Of a stretch of DNA of 8,244 bases, positions 7,201 to 8,244 are shown in pieces. The notes beneath the pieces were generated by a model, which ran no database searches, was not told the DNA's origin, and saw only the letters and a list, made by a program, of their open reading frames with translations. Origin of the DNA: an uncultured Micrococcales bacterium (GTDB taxonomy: Bacteria; Actinomycetota; Actinomycetes; Actinomycetales; Microbacteriaceae); assembly GCA_937919125.1 (NCBI GenBank), contig CALFOB010000239.1:1-8244 (forward strand), read 5' to 3'. The stretch's first letter is position 1, and each line of letters starts with the position of its first letter. A program made the position numbers and the translations under genes.

Positions 7201-8056
7201 CTTCTCGCTGAAGCCCCTCTGCTAATTCAACAGTGACAGCCTCACCTCCTAGAATCAGTAGCTTTAGACCACTCATTTCTTCTTCAGTCAAGAATCTGGC
7301 AATACTTGGAATGGTAGACAAAACTTCAATTCGCTCGTTTTGCAAGGCGTGTGGAAGATCAGGGCCGGAAGTTAATACCTCGCGTGCGATTGGCACCAAT
7401 GTTCCTCCATTGGCCCAGGCAAGCCACATCTCCTCCACGGAAGCGTCAAAGGCCGGCGAGAGAGTGGCCGCAACACGAGTACCTGGTTTTATAAGTCGGT
7501 TGCTGCCAAACAGTTTTTGCTCGGCAAATACAAAGTTGACCGCGCTTTCATGAGTTACTGCCACTGCCTTTGGTGTCCCGGTACTACCAGAGGTAAAAAT
7601 AATCCAAGCGTCAGATTTAGGAGACGCTTCTGTTAGAGCTCGACGGCGTCCATGTCTTATCTCCAAACCCGATTCAGTGAAAACAGCTGCTGCGTCGCAG
7701 GTCACAGCAATGCGTAAAAGTCTGGATTCTGAGTCTTCAAAATCGATCGGCACGTATGCCGCACCTGAGAAAAGAATGCCAAGTATGGTCTCATAAAGTT
7801 CAACACCACCAGTTGGTAATTTGACCACCACACGATCTCCAACACCAACACCTTTCTGGTGTAGAACTTTGGCAATGGCTTTTGCTCGTCGAAGAAGTTT
7901 TTTATAGGTGACAGTTTTATATTTAGTTTCTATTGCAGGAATTTTAGGGAAGCTTTTTGCGGCTTTTTCAAAAACACTTAAGAGAGTGCCCTCACTGGTG
8001 CTCTTAAGGCCTTCGAAATAAGACACTCTCAGCGCTCCAATCCTAGATTTCTTCAC
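4253..8056 (-). CDS. Pls-type membrane NRPS (A-T-TM-LbH), probable poly-basic-amino-acid synthetase
   Basis: A 1267-residue protein with the architecture of epsilon-poly-L-lysine synthetase (Pls, about 1,300 residues). The adenylation domain is about 24-490: A3 IIFTSGSTGTPK at 152-163, A4 FDASVEE at 203-209, A5 NTYGPTE at 291-297, A7 YFTGD at 374-378, A8 GRVDEQIKVGGKRID at 391-405 and A10 LPIKTSGKVDK at 473-483. Pocket residues D204, A205, E208, S247, I268, G270, T292, V300, I301 and K480 suggest a lysine-like substrate. The carrier domain is about 500-565, with Ser529 in LGGTS for the phosphopantetheine arm. Three helix pairs (about 588-650, 811-879 and 1055-1115) are each followed by a hexapeptide-repeat left-handed beta-helix domain (about 690-798, 922-1028 and 1160-1263), so all soluble parts should face the cytosol. 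There is no HHxxxDG condensation motif and no thioesterase, as in Pls, where the tandem C-terminal domains make the peptide bonds. It is the first gene of a two-gene operon with its PPTase. The longest reading starts at GTG 8056, directly preceded by an in-frame TAG; GTG 8026 has the better ribosome site. The product (polylysine, another basic homopolymer, or a conjugate) is unproven. Confidence 0.9.
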   Translation of the reverse strand: MKKSRIGALRVSYFEGLKSTSEGTLLSVFEKAAKSFPKIPAIETKYKTVTYKKLLRRAKAIAKVLHQKGVGVGDRVVVKLPTGGVELYETILGILFSGAAYVPIDFEDSESRLLRIAVTCDAAAVFTESGLEIRHGRRRALTEASPKSDAWIIFTSGSTGTPKAVAVTHESAVNFVFAEQKLFGSNRLIKPGTRVAATLSPAFDASVEEMWLAWANGGTLVPIAREVLTSGPDLPHALQNERIEVLSTIPSIARFLTEEEMSGLKLLILGGEAVTVELAEGLQREGMELWNTYGPTEATVITTATHLRRGDPITIGLPIQGSSIAVLDESGRPVELGEVGELAISGKCLGRYLNDEFDKQKYRPVPSLGWQRSYFTGDFVRVTLRGLEFVGRVDEQIKVGGKRIDLTEIEQVSASITGVAASSAVAVRTEQGDYNVHSFLVLKDGHSSDAVQREMQGRLPAGIRPTLHVLDSLPIKTSGKVDKSALSELIKNSFRVDQDGSFIAREFSKVLGLEKVNEQDNFFALGGTSIKVAQLVVQLRKKFASVTVADVYKYPTPETLHLKLTTRKSTLEPSNAHGSKKRGDRSKSLLAFILQTLVGSVIGFLFLLLLSLGGMHPGWFEIFSILAVMAFIGAGLGRAVISAFLIRLITIGIKSGRFERNGLTHLRIWLAERVCDMLFVSELAGSPWMILFARLTGSRIEQGCTIESLPPVLGNLSMGAHSSIGRDVHVSGWNISDGSLFVDGFDLGSDVRIGNRSFLAEGVSIGSGTEIEVGTFVDRSVGSNLVIQGSPMVEISGFNWPSARPVKNKRWVIAYALSPSLFAIVQLATYIPMLLLINIANSSARVSQLGELLISWALVLGPFTAVVSTVVQGLVIRIATRSVKAGLFSTDSREGYASWVVERLLQRSRRNSYWVYASVVTPIWARLLGAKVGKNCEISTFNGQIGLVEIGDECFIADDVSLAPREIKSGWVRIGSVLLESRSFMGNSGHAGADVKVSTGVLVGVASIAPANNVANAAFLGIPPVEFPHITAQVENRLTYAPTASLKAKRLSVEIFRLLPAAINYVLLGSMLFFVEQLTTDNDPQIVWVICYGLLYTLASYAAVLTVIAAKWVLVGRVVKSEHSLWTNFVWRNELVWNFVESLAIPWVGSVTIDTPLHNHFLRMMGARIGKNVSLGTWFLDDPDLIRIGDNSTIMKSADLQTHLFHDRLMRLDSVEIESNSTIGSGTFLLPGSRVGASSSISAGSLVARGEVVPKMSQWLGNPIEAR
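8035..8038 (-). promoter_or_regulatory. Possible ribosome binding site favouring an internal GTG start
   Basis: On the minus strand GGAG (8038-8035) lies eight bases before the GTG at 8026-8024, codon 11 of the longest reading. The first possible start, GTG 8056-8054, has no good Shine-Dalgarno sequence at the right distance (the preceding bases are GAGACTTAG). A start at 8026 would give a 1257-residue protein and lose only a short basic segment (MKKSRIGALR) ahead of the adenylation domain. Confidence 0.45.
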
Positions 8057-8184
8057 CTAAGTCTCACGCCTGCTCTTTTCCAAATCAGTTTGAGAACTGT
8101 GGGAAAACCTATGGAATTACCGCCCACCGATTTTGTTTGCTTGAAACCAAAACTTTGGAACTGGAGTAAAGAGCTGATAGTTAA
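8057..8184 (-). other. Leader and promoter region of the synthetase operon, no clear boxes
   Basis: This stretch must contain the promoter of the two-gene operon, if transcription does not read in from the right. I see no convincing -35/-10 pair. A perfect five-base inverted repeat, CAGTT-TGAG-AACTG (8086-8099), lies about 30 bases upstream of the first possible start codon and could be an operator or leader hairpin. No gene is visible here. Confidence 0.3.
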
Positions 8185-8223
8185 AGTAAAGAAGGCATCC
8201 CAGTTTGGAATGCCTTCTTTACT
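8185..8223. terminator. Strong hairpin, probable bidirectional terminator
   Basis: AGTAAAGAAGGCAT (8185-8198) is perfectly complementary to ATGCCTTCTTTACT (8210-8223), giving a 14-bp stem with an 11-base loop. The minus-strand reading continues with a T-rich tail (TTTACTTTAACT), and the + strand reading has T-rich bases within its 3' arm. The most likely role is to end a minus-strand gene lying to the right of the window; TTA at 8241-8243 could be the complement of its TAA stop. It would thus separate that gene from the synthetase operon. Confidence 0.75.
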
Positions 8224-8244
8224 AAACGAACTATGTAGCGTTAA

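Noticed and set aside
6099..7553. Several + strand reading frames of 60-124 codons opposite the synthetase gene
   Set aside because: They lie antisense to well-conserved adenylation and carrier motifs, have no recognisable domains or ribosome sites, and are shadows of that gene.
4253..8056. Alternative reading of the synthetase as an acyl-CoA ligase or an alpha-aminoadipate reductase
   Set aside because: The carrier domain is followed by helix and beta-helix repeats rather than a reductase domain, and the pocket begins with the Asp (D204) typical of amino-acid-activating domains.

Overview
The window reads as a stretch of chromosome from a moderately AT-rich bacterium (GC looks mid-40s percent by eye, not counted). 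The best guess is an Actinomycetota lineage, possibly one of the small-genome freshwater groups. Two things suggest this: a secreted protein joining RCC1-type repeats to a fibronectin III domain, and a membrane NRPS of the Pls (epsilon-poly-L-lysine synthetase) family. Both are common in actinobacteria, but taxonomy is inference. Nothing in the window marks it as phage, plasmid or transposon.

Layout from left to right. Bases 1-55 are the 3' part of a tRNA-Arg(ACG) gene, followed by a weak terminator. A + strand gene (268-2883) encodes an 871-residue exported protein with a seven-bladed RCC1-like propeller, each blade carrying a C-x9-C-W cysteine pair, and then Ig/FN3-like modules. A gene-free stretch (2884-3077) holds crossing inverted repeats and a good sigma70-like promoter with two small palindromes. 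The + strand gene at 3078-3689 encodes an unrecognised 203-residue single-pass membrane protein. It converges, with a 12-base gap, on a minus-strand operon of two genes.

That operon is the core of the window. The first gene (8056 down to 4253) encodes a 1267-residue Pls-type single-module synthetase: adenylation domain, carrier domain, then three pairs of membrane helices, each pair followed by a left-handed beta-helix (hexapeptide repeat) domain. It has no classical condensation domain and no thioesterase. The second gene overlaps it by four bases (ATGA) and encodes a small Sfp-superfamily 4'-phosphopantetheinyl transferase, presumably the enzyme that arms the carrier domain. The adenylation pocket reads D-A-E-S-I-G-T-V-I-K, close to the lysine code of bacitracin synthetase as I recall it. 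The operon therefore looks like a compact, self-contained pathway for a homopolymer or conjugate of a basic amino acid, most likely lysine, made at the inner face of the membrane.

At the right edge a perfect 14-bp inverted repeat (8185-8223) looks like a terminator separating this operon from an unseen neighbour.
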